Of a stretch of 64,000 bases of DNA, positions 10,434-19,775 are shown one piece after another (the stretch's first letter is position 1; each line of letters starts with the position of its first letter). Made by a program: the position numbers and the translations under genes. The DNA is from Dickeya oryzae. Lineage in GTDB: Bacteria; Pseudomonadota; Gammaproteobacteria; Enterobacterales; Enterobacteriaceae. The stretch covers positions 214,186-278,185 of the forward strand of contig NZ_ML762924.1 in NCBI RefSeq assembly GCF_009372235.1. The letters are read 5' to 3'. The notes beneath the pieces are model-generated. The model was not told where the DNA came from. It was given only the letters and a program-made list of their open reading frames with translations, and searched no databases.

Positions 10434-11399
10434 ATGAGTAAACCCGCGTTTATCATTACGATTGATACTGAAGGTGACAACCTTTGGCAAAACGACGAGC
10501 GCATTTTGACAGAGAATACCCGTTATCTGCCGCGCTTTCAGGCGTTATGCGAACAATATGGCTTCAAACCTACCTGGCTCACCAACTATGAGATGGCAAG
10601 CGATCCTGCTTATGTTGAGTTTGCGAGTGATGTCATTGCAAGGAATCAAGGGGAAGTAGGGATGCATTTGCACGCCTGGAACAGCCCTCCTGAATATGCT
10701 CTAACTGGCAACGACTGGCACCATAAACCCTATCTTATTGAGTATCCTGAAGAGGTGATGCGTCAGAAAATTGCCTATATGACGTCACTACTGGAAAATA
10801 CGTTTCAGGTGCCTATGCGGAGTCACCGGGCTGGTCGTTGGGCCATGAATACTCATTACGCCAGGCTGCTGGTTGAATTCGGTTACCTGGTCGATTGCTC
10901 AGTCACACCTCGTGTCAACTGGCAAACGGCTCTTGGTGCGCCACAAGGACAAGGTGGAACCGATTATAGTGGTTTCCCACACCAGGCTTATTTCATGGAT
11001 ATTAATCAGATTGACAGGCCGGGTGAGTCTGCATTGCTTGAAGTCCCAATGACTATCCAATATAAGCATAATGCGGCTATTAATGGATGTAAGCGGATTT
11101 TTGATGGACTAAGGGGTAAAAAGCGTAGTCCTTCAGTTAACTGGCTGAGGCCAAAAAGGAACAATCTGCAGCAGATGAAAAAAGTGGTAGAACAGACCCT
11201 GGCTGGAGGGAGTGATTATGTTGAGTTTATGCTGCACTCTTCTGAATTTATGCCGGGTGGTAGTCCCACGTTCACCAATGAGGTACAAATAGAAGCATTG
11301 TATGATGATCTGGCGCAATTATTTGCCTGGTTATCAGAACGTACCGAAGGCAAAACGCTTTATGAATATTATCAGAGCATCAAGGTTGCTAAAGCATGA
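10434..11399 (+). CDS. Polysaccharide de-N-acetylase, WabN-like
   Basis: A 321-residue protein. It opens FIITIDTEGD, an acidic metal-site motif placed like the NodB/polysaccharide deacetylase Asp motif, followed by GEVGMHLHAWNSPP (His pair, about residue 80) and RSHRAGRW (about residue 125), then EFMLHSSEFMPGGSP near the end. This resembles WabN of Klebsiella, reported to deacetylate the core GlcNAc placed by WabH, and DnpA of Pseudomonas. Deacetylation would expose an amine in the core. ATG 10434 is preferred to 10392 because the domain begins there. The stop overlaps the next start (ATGA). Confidence 0.7.
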   Translation: MSKPAFIITIDTEGDNLWQNDERILTENTRYLPRFQALCEQYGFKPTWLTNYEMASDPAYVEFASDVIARNQGEVGMHLHAWNSPPEYALTGNDWHHKPYLIEYPEEVMRQKIAYMTSLLENTFQVPMRSHRAGRWAMNTHYARLLVEFGYLVDCSVTPRVNWQTALGAPQGQGGTDYSGFPHQAYFMDINQIDRPGESALLEVPMTIQYKHNAAINGCKRIFDGLRGKKRSPSVNWLRPKRNNLQQMKKVVEQTLAGGSDYVEFMLHSSEFMPGGSPTFTNEVQIEALYDDLAQLFAWLSERTEGKTLYEYYQSIKVAKA

Positions 11400-12529
11400 A
11401 GAAAGGCTGGAAATTCAAGGCGGTTGATCTATATTTACGGCTTATCGCTTCCAAAAAAACGCGGTTGCAGCCACCTGAGAGGTTAATGGCCGAAACTGAT
11501 TTTTCTCATATTGTAATTTACTCCACGACGGCATTGGGCGACTTTATGTTTAATACGCCGTCAATACACGCAGTACGCCAACGCTTTCCGAACGCTACAA
11601 TTACAGTGGTTGTACATCAGAAACTGTATGAGCTAGTGGTTAATGGTTCTGACTGGCAGCATGTCCTTTGCTGGAATAGCAAAGTCAATACTGTACCCAA
11701 ATTGGTAAGGGATATTCGGAGTATTGCTGAGCCGGATTTAGCGATTATCTTGCATTCCCACGACCCATATGACTATTTGAGTGCAGTGTTGTCTGGTGCG
11801 CGTTATGTTTTACGTGACAACCATCAGGATGGAATTGAAGCAATGAATCGATGGCTGTCTGGGTATATTATCGGCTTTCATGGACATCTTATTCAGCGTC
11901 GTCTGGAGTTGGTTGCTATATTGGGTGCTGATATTCGTGACATTTCCATGCGTATCCCGTTTGTTCTTGCTCCTGTGGTTAAACAGGATAACAAGATTAT
12001 ATTGGGGTTCCAGATGGGAGCATCAACCCCTGAACGCTGTTGGCCTATTGAGTATTTTGCTCGTCTGGCAGAACGTTTATGCGTTTTAGATAAACGTATC
12101 GACATTGTGCTTATCGGTGGTGGCGATAGAGAGATCGCACAAGGGAAAGAGTTTTTTAATACATTGGATAACCAGTATCGTTCTCGAATTATTAACAAGA
12201 TTGGTGCGACGAATCTTAAAGAGCTGGTTGCCACTATCCAAGGGATGGATATGTTATTGACGGGAGATACTGGGCCTCTACATCTTGCTGTTGCATTAAG
12301 GGTGCCTACAGTGAGCTTATTTGTTACCGCAACCCCGGCGTTGACCGGACCTTATCAAGATGCTGAATTACATGATGTTATTTATGGTATACAGAATAAT
12401 ATTAATATACAGATAGATAATCTCATGAAAATTATTTCGTTGCAGGAAGTCGAAGATAAGATTCTTGAGCGTATAAAAAAGATAGATGTTGTTGCGTATT
12501 CTGCGGAAAAAGAAATTGCAGATGCATAA
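11396..12529 (+). CDS. GT9 glycosyltransferase (heptosyltransferase family)
   Basis: A 377-residue member of the ADP-heptose:LPS heptosyltransferase family. It has VIYSTTALGDFMFNTPSI near residue 37 and LLTGDTGPLHLAVALRVPT near residue 290, equivalent to the two family motifs in WaaC, WaaF and WaaQ. Two upstream residues overlap the de-N-acetylase (ATGA), so the two are probably made together. The exact donor and acceptor are unknown; an additional core heptose is a reasonable guess. The C-terminal 60 residues are AT-rich in coding sequence and Ile/Asn-rich. A terminator follows at 12580. Confidence 0.8.
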   Translation: MKKGWKFKAVDLYLRLIASKKTRLQPPERLMAETDFSHIVIYSTTALGDFMFNTPSIHAVRQRFPNATITVVVHQKLYELVVNGSDWQHVLCWNSKVNTVPKLVRDIRSIAEPDLAIILHSHDPYDYLSAVLSGARYVLRDNHQDGIEAMNRWLSGYIIGFHGHLIQRRLELVAILGADIRDISMRIPFVLAPVVKQDNKIILGFQMGASTPERCWPIEYFARLAERLCVLDKRIDIVLIGGGDREIAQGKEFFNTLDNQYRSRIINKIGATNLKELVATIQGMDMLLTGDTGPLHLAVALRVPTVSLFVTATPALTGPYQDAELHDVIYGIQNNINIQIDNLMKIISLQEVEDKILERIKKIDVVAYSAEKEIADA

Positions 12530-12579
12530 TAAAAATGAATCTGCAATTTATTATTGATTATTATCAGTCATCTCTCAGT

Positions 12580-12602
12580 ATCTCTTCGAGAGATGTTTTT
12601 TT
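12580..12602 (+). terminator. Intrinsic terminator after the GT9 gene
   Basis: ATCTCT and AGAGAT pair around a tight TTCG-containing loop and are followed by seven T residues. The T-tract runs into the stop codon of the convergent GT2-like gene. Confidence 0.8.
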
Positions 12603-13452
12603 AGCGAGCAAGGAAAGCGAAGGCACATCTAAACCACCATAGTGGCTTCCACCACTTATTTTTCGGTGGTGTAGGTGCCTCCCGGTGGTTGTATTTTATA
12701 ATGCTCCAGGTGAAATTCAAGAACATACGACTATGACCATATTCATTACCATAGGTTTCGATTTCATATTTCTTTCTGGCATCGATAGGTGTATTAGCAG
12801 AAAGGTCACGCGACAATGTATGATATGATTTATTGCGATCAAGATTTCGTTCTGAGCAGAGATATTTTTTAGGTAAATAACGTTGAATAGAACCTTGGTA
12901 TTTCTGATATTTGACGAATCGGTAGTCTTCTGCACCATAATTACCGGAAAACTCTTCATCATAACCAAAGAATCTCATGAATCTTGCGCGTGACATGAAA
13001 AAAAGATTAGAGTGACCTTTATAAATTTTTGTCGGATTTTCCGGCGAATTGCGATAAATTTTGAAAAAGGAGCGACCTGGATTTCTTCTATTTACCATGT
13101 ATCGTAAGGTATTTTCGTGGATGATATGATCAAGATCTGTAATCACAAATTTATCTGATTTAGCATAGAGCACACCGAGATTTCTTGCACCAGCCTGATT
13201 CCATTTTATATCTTCATTTATCTTTAACCATGTAATATTGAGGTTAGTATCAGGAATATCATAACTGACTGGTGAACCATCATCAACAATTATAAACTGA
13301 ATGGAATCTAAAAGATCTGGTTCATATTTTTCGTATTCACGTAATAGAGATGTGACTGAGTCTATATTATTTTGATTGCAATAGAAGTGCGTAATATAAC
13401 TTAGTTTAATATGAGATTTATCTACCTTGCAGATATTGTCAGTATTTTTCAT
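12601..13452 (-). CDS. GT2-like (GT-A fold) glycosyltransferase
   Basis: A 283-residue protein. It opens with a family-2 pattern: KLSYITHFYCNQ, then FIIVDDGSP near residue 53 and an acidic FVITDLDHIIHENTL segment near residue 105, where a DxD-type motif is expected. GYDEEFSGNYGAEDYRF near residue 168 resembles the ED motif of GT2 enzymes. No membrane segment or signal is seen. The coding sequence is distinctly AT-rich compared with its neighbours, and the gene is isolated on the minus strand. A role in LPS decoration is inferred from location only. Confidence 0.65.
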   Translation of the reverse strand: MKNTDNICKVDKSHIKLSYITHFYCNQNNIDSVTSLLREYEKYEPDLLDSIQFIIVDDGSPVSYDIPDTNLNITWLKINEDIKWNQAGARNLGVLYAKSDKFVITDLDHIIHENTLRYMVNRRNPGRSFFKIYRNSPENPTKIYKGHSNLFFMSRARFMRFFGYDEEFSGNYGAEDYRFVKYQKYQGSIQRYLPKKYLCSERNLDRNKSYHTLSRDLSANTPIDARKKYEIETYGNEYGHSRMFLNFTWSIIKYNHREAPTPPKNKWWKPLWWFRCAFAFLAR

Positions 13453-13942
13453 GGCTCATCTTAGTTTTAATTTAAATTTTGGGTATTATATTTGTTAATA
13501 GGTTTTAATGCAATAAGATTGTATCTTGAAATGATATGAGTAATTTCATTGATTACTCAATAAAATAAATTATTAATATCAATAAATAAGTCTGACGAAG
13601 CATGGAAGGTCAGAAAAAGATGTTGTTTTTTATATGTACCTGAACATTATCTCCATCCTTGATGGGGGTGGATAGCAACAGGTTGGCTCTGCAATAATGC
13701 TACTCATGGAAAAAACCGAATATTTTATCCCCATAACTGATAAAGATTTATCCATAATTAGGTTCCAGAAATCATCTATACATAGATAATTTGAAGATGA
13801 TACTTTGATATTTTTCGTACCATGGGTTATGATTTATCCACTTTCTCTAATGCATCATGTATGCATGTTAGTTTTAAATATTGATATTTGTAACATAGAG
13901 TCATAATGGTAAATTCTGTAAAAATTAACCGTAGACATAAGT
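13453..13942. other. 490-nt AT-rich intergenic region
   Basis: This lies between two divergent genes, the GT2-like gene (minus) and the Mig-14-like gene (plus). I find no credible coding sequence in it. TTGATA at 13881-13886, 17 bp before TAATGG (13904-13909), could be a weak promoter for the plus-strand gene. The base composition is far below the GC content of the surrounding chromosome, which suggests acquired DNA. Confidence 0.6.
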
Positions 13943-14833
13943 ATGATATTTATTAAATATTTAGGGTGGGAGCAATGCTCTTTCCAGGCCTATAAGGCAG
14001 TTGCGCTGAAATATGGTTTCAACTCTGAAACGTCACCGTATTTTTTGGAGTTTGCCATAAGACATGGCGCGGAATTGGATTTTTTCCTCTTTAAAAAAGA
14101 AGGGGTGATTGCTGGTGCTTGTTGTGTAGACAATGGATGGATATGTAATGACTCAAAAAATCCCAAAAGTCAAACATCAGAAATTCCTATACCCAGTTAT
14201 TCCATTAGATTACCTTTCCTTAATGAGGTTAGTTGTGTAATACCTTTCAAATCTAAACATCTCGCTTCAGGTAATGTTACTGTTTTTAATTCATCCTTTA
14301 ATTTTTTCTCTAAGAGAGATATCGCTATATCTAAACCAATATCTGAGTTTTCAAAGAAGACCATATCAACACGAAATAGAGAAATTAAAAAATTTTTAGA
14401 AGGTGGTGGCTCTTTCGTGAACTTATCTGAATTCAGTTCTGATGAGTTGTATTCTATTTATTGTGATTTGTATGCCAAAAGAAGACCTGGGAAACTAGCT
14501 TGTTCACAGATAGGCGGGGAGTTTTTTCGGTCGTTCAAAAAGGATTTTGTCGGTGATGTAGCACTCATTAATAATGAACCGGTGGCATTTCAGTTAAATT
14601 TGTCTTCGTTATCTAAGTATGGCTTATTTATAGACTTCATCAATATCGGCTATGATATGTCGATAAAATATCACTCTTTAGGTACGATTATGATGTGGCG
14701 GAATCTGCAGTTGATCGAATCTATGTATTCGAAGTGCGATATTGCTCTAACCTACTCATATGGGATGATGTCTGGAGAGTATAAAAAGAGGTGGTGCAAC
14801 GCCAGACGTGTAGGAAAAATAATAACTATATAA
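13943..14833 (+). CDS. GNAT/FemAB-like protein, possibly Mig-14 family
   Basis: A 296-residue soluble protein without a signal or membrane segment. Its layout resembles the Mig-14 family (about 300 residues), proteins linked to resistance to antimicrobial peptides in Salmonella and Pseudomonas: a short N-terminal domain, a charged middle (KKTISTRNREIKKFL, about residue 137) and a C-terminal acyltransferase-like part with YAKRRPGKL, GEFFRSFKKDF, VAFQLNL and YHSLGTIMMWRNLQLIE. The closing SYGMMSGEYKKRW recalls GNAT-like ends. In Pseudomonas a mig-14 gene is a neighbour of a de-N-acetylase in an LPS locus, which parallels the arrangement here. The assignment rests on memory of the family. Confidence 0.5.
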   Translation: MIFIKYLGWEQCSFQAYKAVALKYGFNSETSPYFLEFAIRHGAELDFFLFKKEGVIAGACCVDNGWICNDSKNPKSQTSEIPIPSYSIRLPFLNEVSCVIPFKSKHLASGNVTVFNSSFNFFSKRDIAISKPISEFSKKTISTRNREIKKFLEGGGSFVNLSEFSSDELYSIYCDLYAKRRPGKLACSQIGGEFFRSFKKDFVGDVALINNEPVAFQLNLSSLSKYGLFIDFINIGYDMSIKYHSLGTIMMWRNLQLIESMYSKCDIALTYSYGMMSGEYKKRWCNARRVGKIITI

Positions 14834-14987
14834 ACATCCATGATATGTGTTGTACTCTATTATATTGAATGTATGTTTGCTAAGGGAATCTCCAGCTTAT
14901 ATATGTTGTAATTGTCTTTGTATCCAGGATTTCATCTGTTTCTATATTTTAAGCTGATTTTTATTGCGATTGTATTAACCACCTCGT

Positions 14988-15012
14988 ATAGGGTTCCAGG
15001 AAGGAACCCTAT
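14988..15012. terminator. Bidirectional hairpin between the Mig-14-like gene and waaL
   Basis: ATAGGGTTCC and GGAACCCTAT form a perfect 10-bp stem with a five-base loop, followed by a T/A-rich stretch on the plus strand. It sits between two convergent genes and could end both transcripts. Confidence 0.65.
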
Positions 15013-15022
15013 TATTATATTG

Positions 15023-16414
15023 TTATTTTGGATTCAATGATTGGTTTTTTATATTTCTGTCATCTTTAAGCGATATGATACTCAACAAAAAGCCACATAA
15101 AAACATGTATTCTTCCATATAGTGGTCTAGAAGAATACGATCCACCGCTGAGCGAAATAAAAATCCACCAGAAATCAGGAATAATACTATTCCGGCTGTT
15201 TTTTTATCTTTAAAAAAAGCAAAATATGATTTTTTCAATAACAAGAGATTGTATGCGATCCACAAAAGGATACCTATAACCCCGTACTGTAATCCATACT
15301 CCAAAATACCACTGTGACTATGGCTGATATCAATTTCAGGGTTATGGTATTTTTCCTGTAGTCTATAGAGAAATGCTGTTTTATATGCACCCAACCCCAG
15401 TGGATGTTCTATAATGAAGTCACTTGCCTGGTGGAAATAGGCGATGCGGCATGCATTTGAATGGTCTGCGAAACTACCATCCTTGCGTAGTGGGATCACT
15501 CTATTTTGACTGTCAAAGATAAAACAAAAACTATCGCTTGGTGCATTCCACCCAATAATCATGTCCTCTTCTATTCCTTTCCATCGAGGGTCTTCTTTGT
15601 AGGAGAAAATACCGACACTAAGGATGAATACCATGATTAAACCAATAAATGTTGACGCTTTGGCAAGGGTTATGTTCTTTATTTTTTTTATAATGAAAAT
15701 AGAACCAATAGATAACAACCCTATAACCATACCGACAGTACCCCAGCGAGTATTAGAGAATGCTGTGGCAATAATATCAATGATGGCTAAGAGAACTACT
15801 GTTTTTGTTTTTAATTTTAGTAAGTTTTCTTCATTGAATATGCGGAGAAATAAGTCGGTGAAAATAACCATGCTAATTAGGTTAATCTGAAAGCTTAACT
15901 CAAGACGCGAGGGGAATATATAAGTTTCTCCCCAAGGTATATTTCCAGTCTTAAGATAGATATAAAAGACAGAGAGAGTGTGTATGAATATTGGAACCCA
16001 AAAGCTGACAATCAGAGCAGTGATGATTTCACGGGGGCTAATTTTTTTTAAATAGGTTGATACTAATGGATAAAATATCAACCCATAAATAAATAACATC
16101 AATGGGCGTAGCCATTGGCTATGCCAGGCTCTAAGCATTTCTTTATGGTCAGGAGAAAAGAAGATACCACATGCCAATGTGAGAATGGTCATGATAGCCA
16201 ATACCCATGCGATATCCTTTATATTAGTGTAATCTATTTTTTCCAGAAAAGTTCTATCTTTTAGGAAATATATCAAAGAAATAAAAAATGCACTGTAAAT
16301 TAATAGGTTTCTATGAAATGGAAGAACTTGGCTTGGGCTAGCCCAAAAAGCACACAGTAGCAATGTTATTGATAGCAAAAATCGCATTGTAAATTTACTG
16401 TTGAATTTAAACAT
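15023..16414 (-). CDS. waaL: O-antigen ligase
   Basis: A 463-residue integral membrane protein with about ten to twelve hydrophobic segments, in the Wzy_C/O-antigen ligase superfamily. A large periplasmic loop (about residues 275-370) carries HPLGLGAYKTAF and then DISHSHSGILEYGLQYG near residue 365, the conserved His-containing region thought to be catalytic in WaaL; SNTRWG near residue 220 holds a conserved Arg. WaaL moves O-antigen from undecaprenyl pyrophosphate to the lipid A core in the periplasm. It lies 107 nt after waaC on the same strand. Its coding sequence is AT-rich, like other variable LPS genes. Confidence 0.82.
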   Translation of the reverse strand: MFKFNSKFTMRFLLSITLLLCAFWASPSQVLPFHRNLLIYSAFFISLIYFLKDRTFLEKIDYTNIKDIAWVLAIMTILTLACGIFFSPDHKEMLRAWHSQWLRPLMLFIYGLIFYPLVSTYLKKISPREIITALIVSFWVPIFIHTLSVFYIYLKTGNIPWGETYIFPSRLELSFQINLISMVIFTDLFLRIFNEENLLKLKTKTVVLLAIIDIIATAFSNTRWGTVGMVIGLLSIGSIFIIKKIKNITLAKASTFIGLIMVFILSVGIFSYKEDPRWKGIEEDMIIGWNAPSDSFCFIFDSQNRVIPLRKDGSFADHSNACRIAYFHQASDFIIEHPLGLGAYKTAFLYRLQEKYHNPEIDISHSHSGILEYGLQYGVIGILLWIAYNLLLLKKSYFAFFKDKKTAGIVLFLISGGFLFRSAVDRILLDHYMEEYMFLCGFLLSIISLKDDRNIKNQSLNPK

Positions 16415-16521
16415 ACTTATTCCCGAATATCTTACTTCGATTAATAGGCTTACCTGCTGCCTGGCTATTCAGTTACTCTCATCTTTAACATCACTGTTCT
16501 TCTCGGTATAAAACGGAGGTT

Positions 16522-17484
16522 TTATATCTTATCTATGAGCTGTTCGAATACATTTTTGGCGGAAACACTATGCATATTATTGTTACAAGATATCAACGCA
16601 ACCTGGTTTTGGCCGTAGCCACCAATCAATCCCGGATCGGTCGGGCCATAGAGCGTGATGTTGGGTCTGTCCAGCGCCGCAGCAAGATGGCTGAGCCCGG
16701 TATCGACCGAGACAACGGCTTTCGCACCCGCCAGCACGCCTGCGACTTGCTCCAGGCTCAGTCGCGGCAGTACTTCGACGTGAGAAAATCCTGCTGCCAG
16801 ACGCTGTGCTCGCTGGTGTTCGTGCTCCGCCCCCCAGGGCAGTTTAATGCGTAACCCACGTGTTTTCGCGAGTGCTATCAGTTCGCGCCAGTGCGCTTCC
16901 GGCCAGTGTTTTTCGTCTCGCGTCGTAGCATGTAGAAAAACCAGATACGGTTGGCTGTCGGCAGGCTGTGCCGACAAGAAGCGTGCGGCAATCGCATAGT
17001 CGCCTTGTTCTGTGGGCTTGCGGTAGTTCAGGCTGAAGGAAAACAGCTCCCTTATACGCTCTACCGCATGTTGCTGTTTGGCGATCGGGTGCCGATATTG
17101 ATAAAACCAACTGGCCAGCGGCTCGCGGGCGCTTTTCCAGTCCAGACCGTGCTTGTTGCCGTAAGCCAGACGTGTCACCAGCACGGCGCTTTTCAGTAAT
17201 CCCTGCGCATCGATAACCGCATCGTAGCGTTTTTCTCGTAGCTGTGTTTTGAACGCCGCGCGCTCAGCACGGGTTTCCCGGCTGAACCAGCTTTTGCGCC
17301 AGCGGCGAAGCGCCACGGGAATGACGCGATCAACCGCCGGATGCCAACTGGGGATTTGAGCAAACCCTTCTTCGACTACCCAGTCGAACTGGATGCCATG
17401 AATGACCTGCATGGCATCAGTCAGAGCAGGCAGTGTGTGCAGCACATCCCCCATCGACGATGTTTTGACGATCAAGACCCTCAT
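16522..17484 (-). CDS. waaC: LPS heptosyltransferase I
   Basis: WaaC adds the first L-glycero-D-manno-heptose to Kdo2-lipid A from ADP-heptose. The 320-residue GT9 protein opens with MRVLIVKTSSMGDVLHTLPAL and carries the C-terminal VSVDTGLSHLAAALDRPNITLYGPTDP motif split over about residues 255-285. Its start overlaps the waaF stop by 4 nt, so waaF and waaC are translationally coupled. Base composition is that of the core chromosome, in contrast to waaL just downstream. Confidence 0.97.
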   Translation of the reverse strand: MRVLIVKTSSMGDVLHTLPALTDAMQVIHGIQFDWVVEEGFAQIPSWHPAVDRVIPVALRRWRKSWFSRETRAERAAFKTQLREKRYDAVIDAQGLLKSAVLVTRLAYGNKHGLDWKSAREPLASWFYQYRHPIAKQQHAVERIRELFSFSLNYRKPTEQGDYAIAARFLSAQPADSQPYLVFLHATTRDEKHWPEAHWRELIALAKTRGLRIKLPWGAEHEHQRAQRLAAGFSHVEVLPRLSLEQVAGVLAGAKAVVSVDTGLSHLAAALDRPNITLYGPTDPGLIGGYGQNQVALISCNNNMHSVSAKNVFEQLIDKI

Positions 17485-18533
17485 GCGAGCTCCCCTTTAA
17501 CGGGCAGATAGCGTGACAGGGCATCCAGTACCTGTTGTGGCTGAATATCGATGAGACTCTGGTGATACCCTTGTTCGGCATCGCCTTTGCGTACCCGGTG
17601 ATAACCGGTGATGAGCCGGATAACATTAGCCTGATGAGACAACGGCGGGGTAAAGTCTGGGCTGCTGGGGCCGTAGAGCGCGACCAGTGGCCGGTTAAGT
17701 GCCGCCGCCACGTGCATCAGACCCGAGTCGTTACTGACAACCGCCTGACAGGCGGCGATCAGCACCACGGCTTGATCTAACGTGGTCTGTCCGGCCAGAT
17801 TAAGGCAGTGTTCCTTTGCGTCATCGCTGAGGGTTTGCCGGATATCGTCACCAGCCTGATGGTCGTTTTTCGAGCCGAACAACACCACCTGATAGCCCTG
17901 GTCAATAAGCGATTGCGCCAGTGAACCGTAATGGTAATGCGGCCAGCGTTTGGCCGGGCCGAACTCGGCACCCGGGCAGAAACCGATAATCGGCCGGGTA
18001 TCGGTAAGATTAAACGCAGCGGCGATATCGGCGATTTCCGCGTCGTCCACCGTAAGCTGGGGCCATAATAACGGCTGTGGTAAATCAGCCGCGCTGCGAA
18101 TACGTTGGCGATCATAAGCCAGTGCGACATAACGTTGCACCATCAAGGGATACGCCGCTTTGTCCAGCACCCGCCGGTCGTTAAGCAAACCGTAACGCAT
18201 TTCCCCGCGCCAGCCAGTGCGGTGTGGGATAGCGGCAAAAAAAGGCACCAGGGCTGATTTGAAGGAGTTGGGCAGCACATAAGCGCGATCGTATTGCTGC
18301 TCACGCAGTGAAACACCCAGTCGCCGCCGCTCGCCGAGCGCCAGCATGCCGTGGCCGAGCGGCATGGACAATGCCTGACGGACCTCGGGCATGCGTGCCA
18401 GCAACGGACGACACCAGGCCGGTGCCATCACGTCAATGATAGCGTCCGGGTGTTCGGCCTTCAGGGTACGGTAAAGGCTGTGCGACATCATCATATCGCC
18501 CACCCATGAAGGACCGATAACCAGAATTTTCAT
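17481..18533 (-). CDS. waaF: LPS heptosyltransferase II
   Basis: WaaF adds the second heptose of the inner core. The protein has 350 residues (348 in E. coli) and the family GT9 motifs: MKILVIGPSWVGDMMMSHSLY at the start, FCPGAEFGPAKRWP in the middle and SNDSGLMHVAAALNRPLVALYGPSSP near residue 265-290. It lies 30 nt downstream of hldD, which makes the substrate precursor, in the conserved order hldD-waaF-waaC. Confidence 0.97.
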   Translation of the reverse strand: MKILVIGPSWVGDMMMSHSLYRTLKAEHPDAIIDVMAPAWCRPLLARMPEVRQALSMPLGHGMLALGERRRLGVSLREQQYDRAYVLPNSFKSALVPFFAAIPHRTGWRGEMRYGLLNDRRVLDKAAYPLMVQRYVALAYDRQRIRSAADLPQPLLWPQLTVDDAEIADIAAAFNLTDTRPIIGFCPGAEFGPAKRWPHYHYGSLAQSLIDQGYQVVLFGSKNDHQAGDDIRQTLSDDAKEHCLNLAGQTTLDQAVVLIAACQAVVSNDSGLMHVAAALNRPLVALYGPSSPDFTPPLSHQANVIRLITGYHRVRKGDAEQGYHQSLIDIQPQQVLDALSRYLPVKGELA

Positions 18534-18563
18534 ACCGTTCGTGTTTCCTTACTGCAAAGTGAG

Positions 18564-19496
18564 TCAGGCTTTACGGTTCAGCCAGGCCATATAGTCGGCG
18601 ACCCCTTGTGCGACGGTTTTGAACGGTTTGTCGTAACCCGCCGCGCGCAGGTTGGTCAGGTCTGCTTGCGTGTAGGCCTGATAACGACCTTTCAGTTTTT
18701 CCGGGAAGGGGATGTATTCCACCTGGTCTTTGTTGTGCCAGGCCAACACGGCGTCCGCTACCGCCTGGAAGGATTCGGCGTTGCCGGTACCGCAGTTGAA
18801 AATGCCGGAAACGTTGTGCTGCCAGAACCACAGATTGACGGCGGCGACGTCACCGACATAGATGAAGTCACGTTTGAAGTTCTCACTGCCAGCGAACAAT
18901 TTAGGGTTTTCGCCCTGATTGATTTGGTTGTTCAGGTGGAACGCGACGCTTGCCATGCTGCCTTTGTGGCTTTCGCGTGGTCCGTAGACGTTAAAGTAGC
19001 GGAAGCCGCAAATCTGCGAATCAGCCTGCGGCAGAATATCACGCACATACTGGTCGAACAGGAACTTGGAGTAACCGTAGACGTTGAGCGGTTGTTCGTA
19101 CTGGCGGTCTTCCACAAAATTGTCGGTACGACCACCGTAGGTAGCAGCGGAAGAGGCGTACAGGAACGGGATACCGCGCTCCAGACAGTAGTGCAGCACT
19201 TCTTTGGAGTACTGATAGTTATTATCCATCATGTACTTGCCGTCCCACTCGGTGGTGGATGAGCAGGCTCCTTCATGGAAGATGGCGTCGATATCACCCA
19301 AATCGTCACCGGCAACGATACTGGCAATGAAATCTTCTTTATCCATGTAGTCGGCGATGTCCAGATCGACCAGATTGACGAACTTGGTGCCATCCTTCAG
19401 GTTGTCGACCACCAGGATATCCCGGTGCCCGTTATCATTCAGCGCTTTTACGATGTTGCTGCCGATGAAACCGGCACCGCCAGTTACGATAATCAT
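18564..19496 (-). CDS. hldD: ADP-L-glycero-D-manno-heptose 6-epimerase
   Basis: HldD converts ADP-D-glycero-D-manno-heptose to the L-glycero form used by WaaC, WaaF and WaaQ. From ATG 19496 the protein has 310 residues, identical in length to E. coli. It begins [14 protein letters not shown] (Rossmann NADP site) and has the short-chain dehydrogenase residues Ser in [10 protein letters not shown] (about 116) and YGYSK (Tyr-140, Lys-144). An upstream in-frame extension of 61 codons is rejected because the protein family begins at this Met. AAGGTAA precedes the ATG. A perfect inverted repeat lies in its leader at 19522-19540. Confidence 0.97.
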   Translation of the reverse strand: MIIVTGGAGFIGSNIVKALNDNGHRDILVVDNLKDGTKFVNLVDLDIADYMDKEDFIASIVAGDDLGDIDAIFHEGACSSTTEWDGKYMMDNNYQYSKEVLHYCLERGIPFLYASSAATYGGRTDNFVEDRQYEQPLNVYGYSKFLFDQYVRDILPQADSQICGFRYFNVYGPRESHKGSMASVAFHLNNQINQGENPKLFAGSENFKRDFIYVGDVAAVNLWFWQHNVSGIFNCGTGNAESFQAVADAVLAWHNKDQVEYIPFPEKLKGRYQAYTQADLTNLRAAGYDKPFKTVAQGVADYMAWLNRKA

Positions 19497-19521
19497 GGGA
19501 GTTACCTTGCTAAACGTGCTG

Positions 19522-19540
19522 GTGGGGCACCGTGCCCCAC
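19522..19540. repeat. Perfect inverted repeat upstream of hldD
   Basis: GTGGGGCAC (19522-19530) and GTGCCCCAC (19532-19540) form an inverted repeat around one central base, 26 nt before the hldD start. It could be an operator or a leader hairpin; nothing in the sequence decides which. I found no convincing heat-shock (sigma-32) promoter like the one known for E. coli hldD. Confidence 0.55.
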
Positions 19541-19775
19541 ACCTGTTGGGCGCTATCATAACATTTCGGCGCACGACAGACATCCCACGCAGCTTTTCCC
19601 ATTGTTTTCTTGCCAACCGCTTTGCATTTCCGGCGTGACCGCGGTGGCATTTTGTGGTCAACCCGCCAACCCGCTCCACATTTCTCCACTACCTTTACCT
19701 TCATGAGTGTTGCCCCATTCAACCTGCCGTTACCCGGTGGGAATGCCTGTGATGGACAAAAAGGAGAGCCGTGCC

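Noticed and set aside
18606-19262. 218-residue ORF opposite hldD
   Set aside because: Antisense shadow of a highly conserved gene; no domain.
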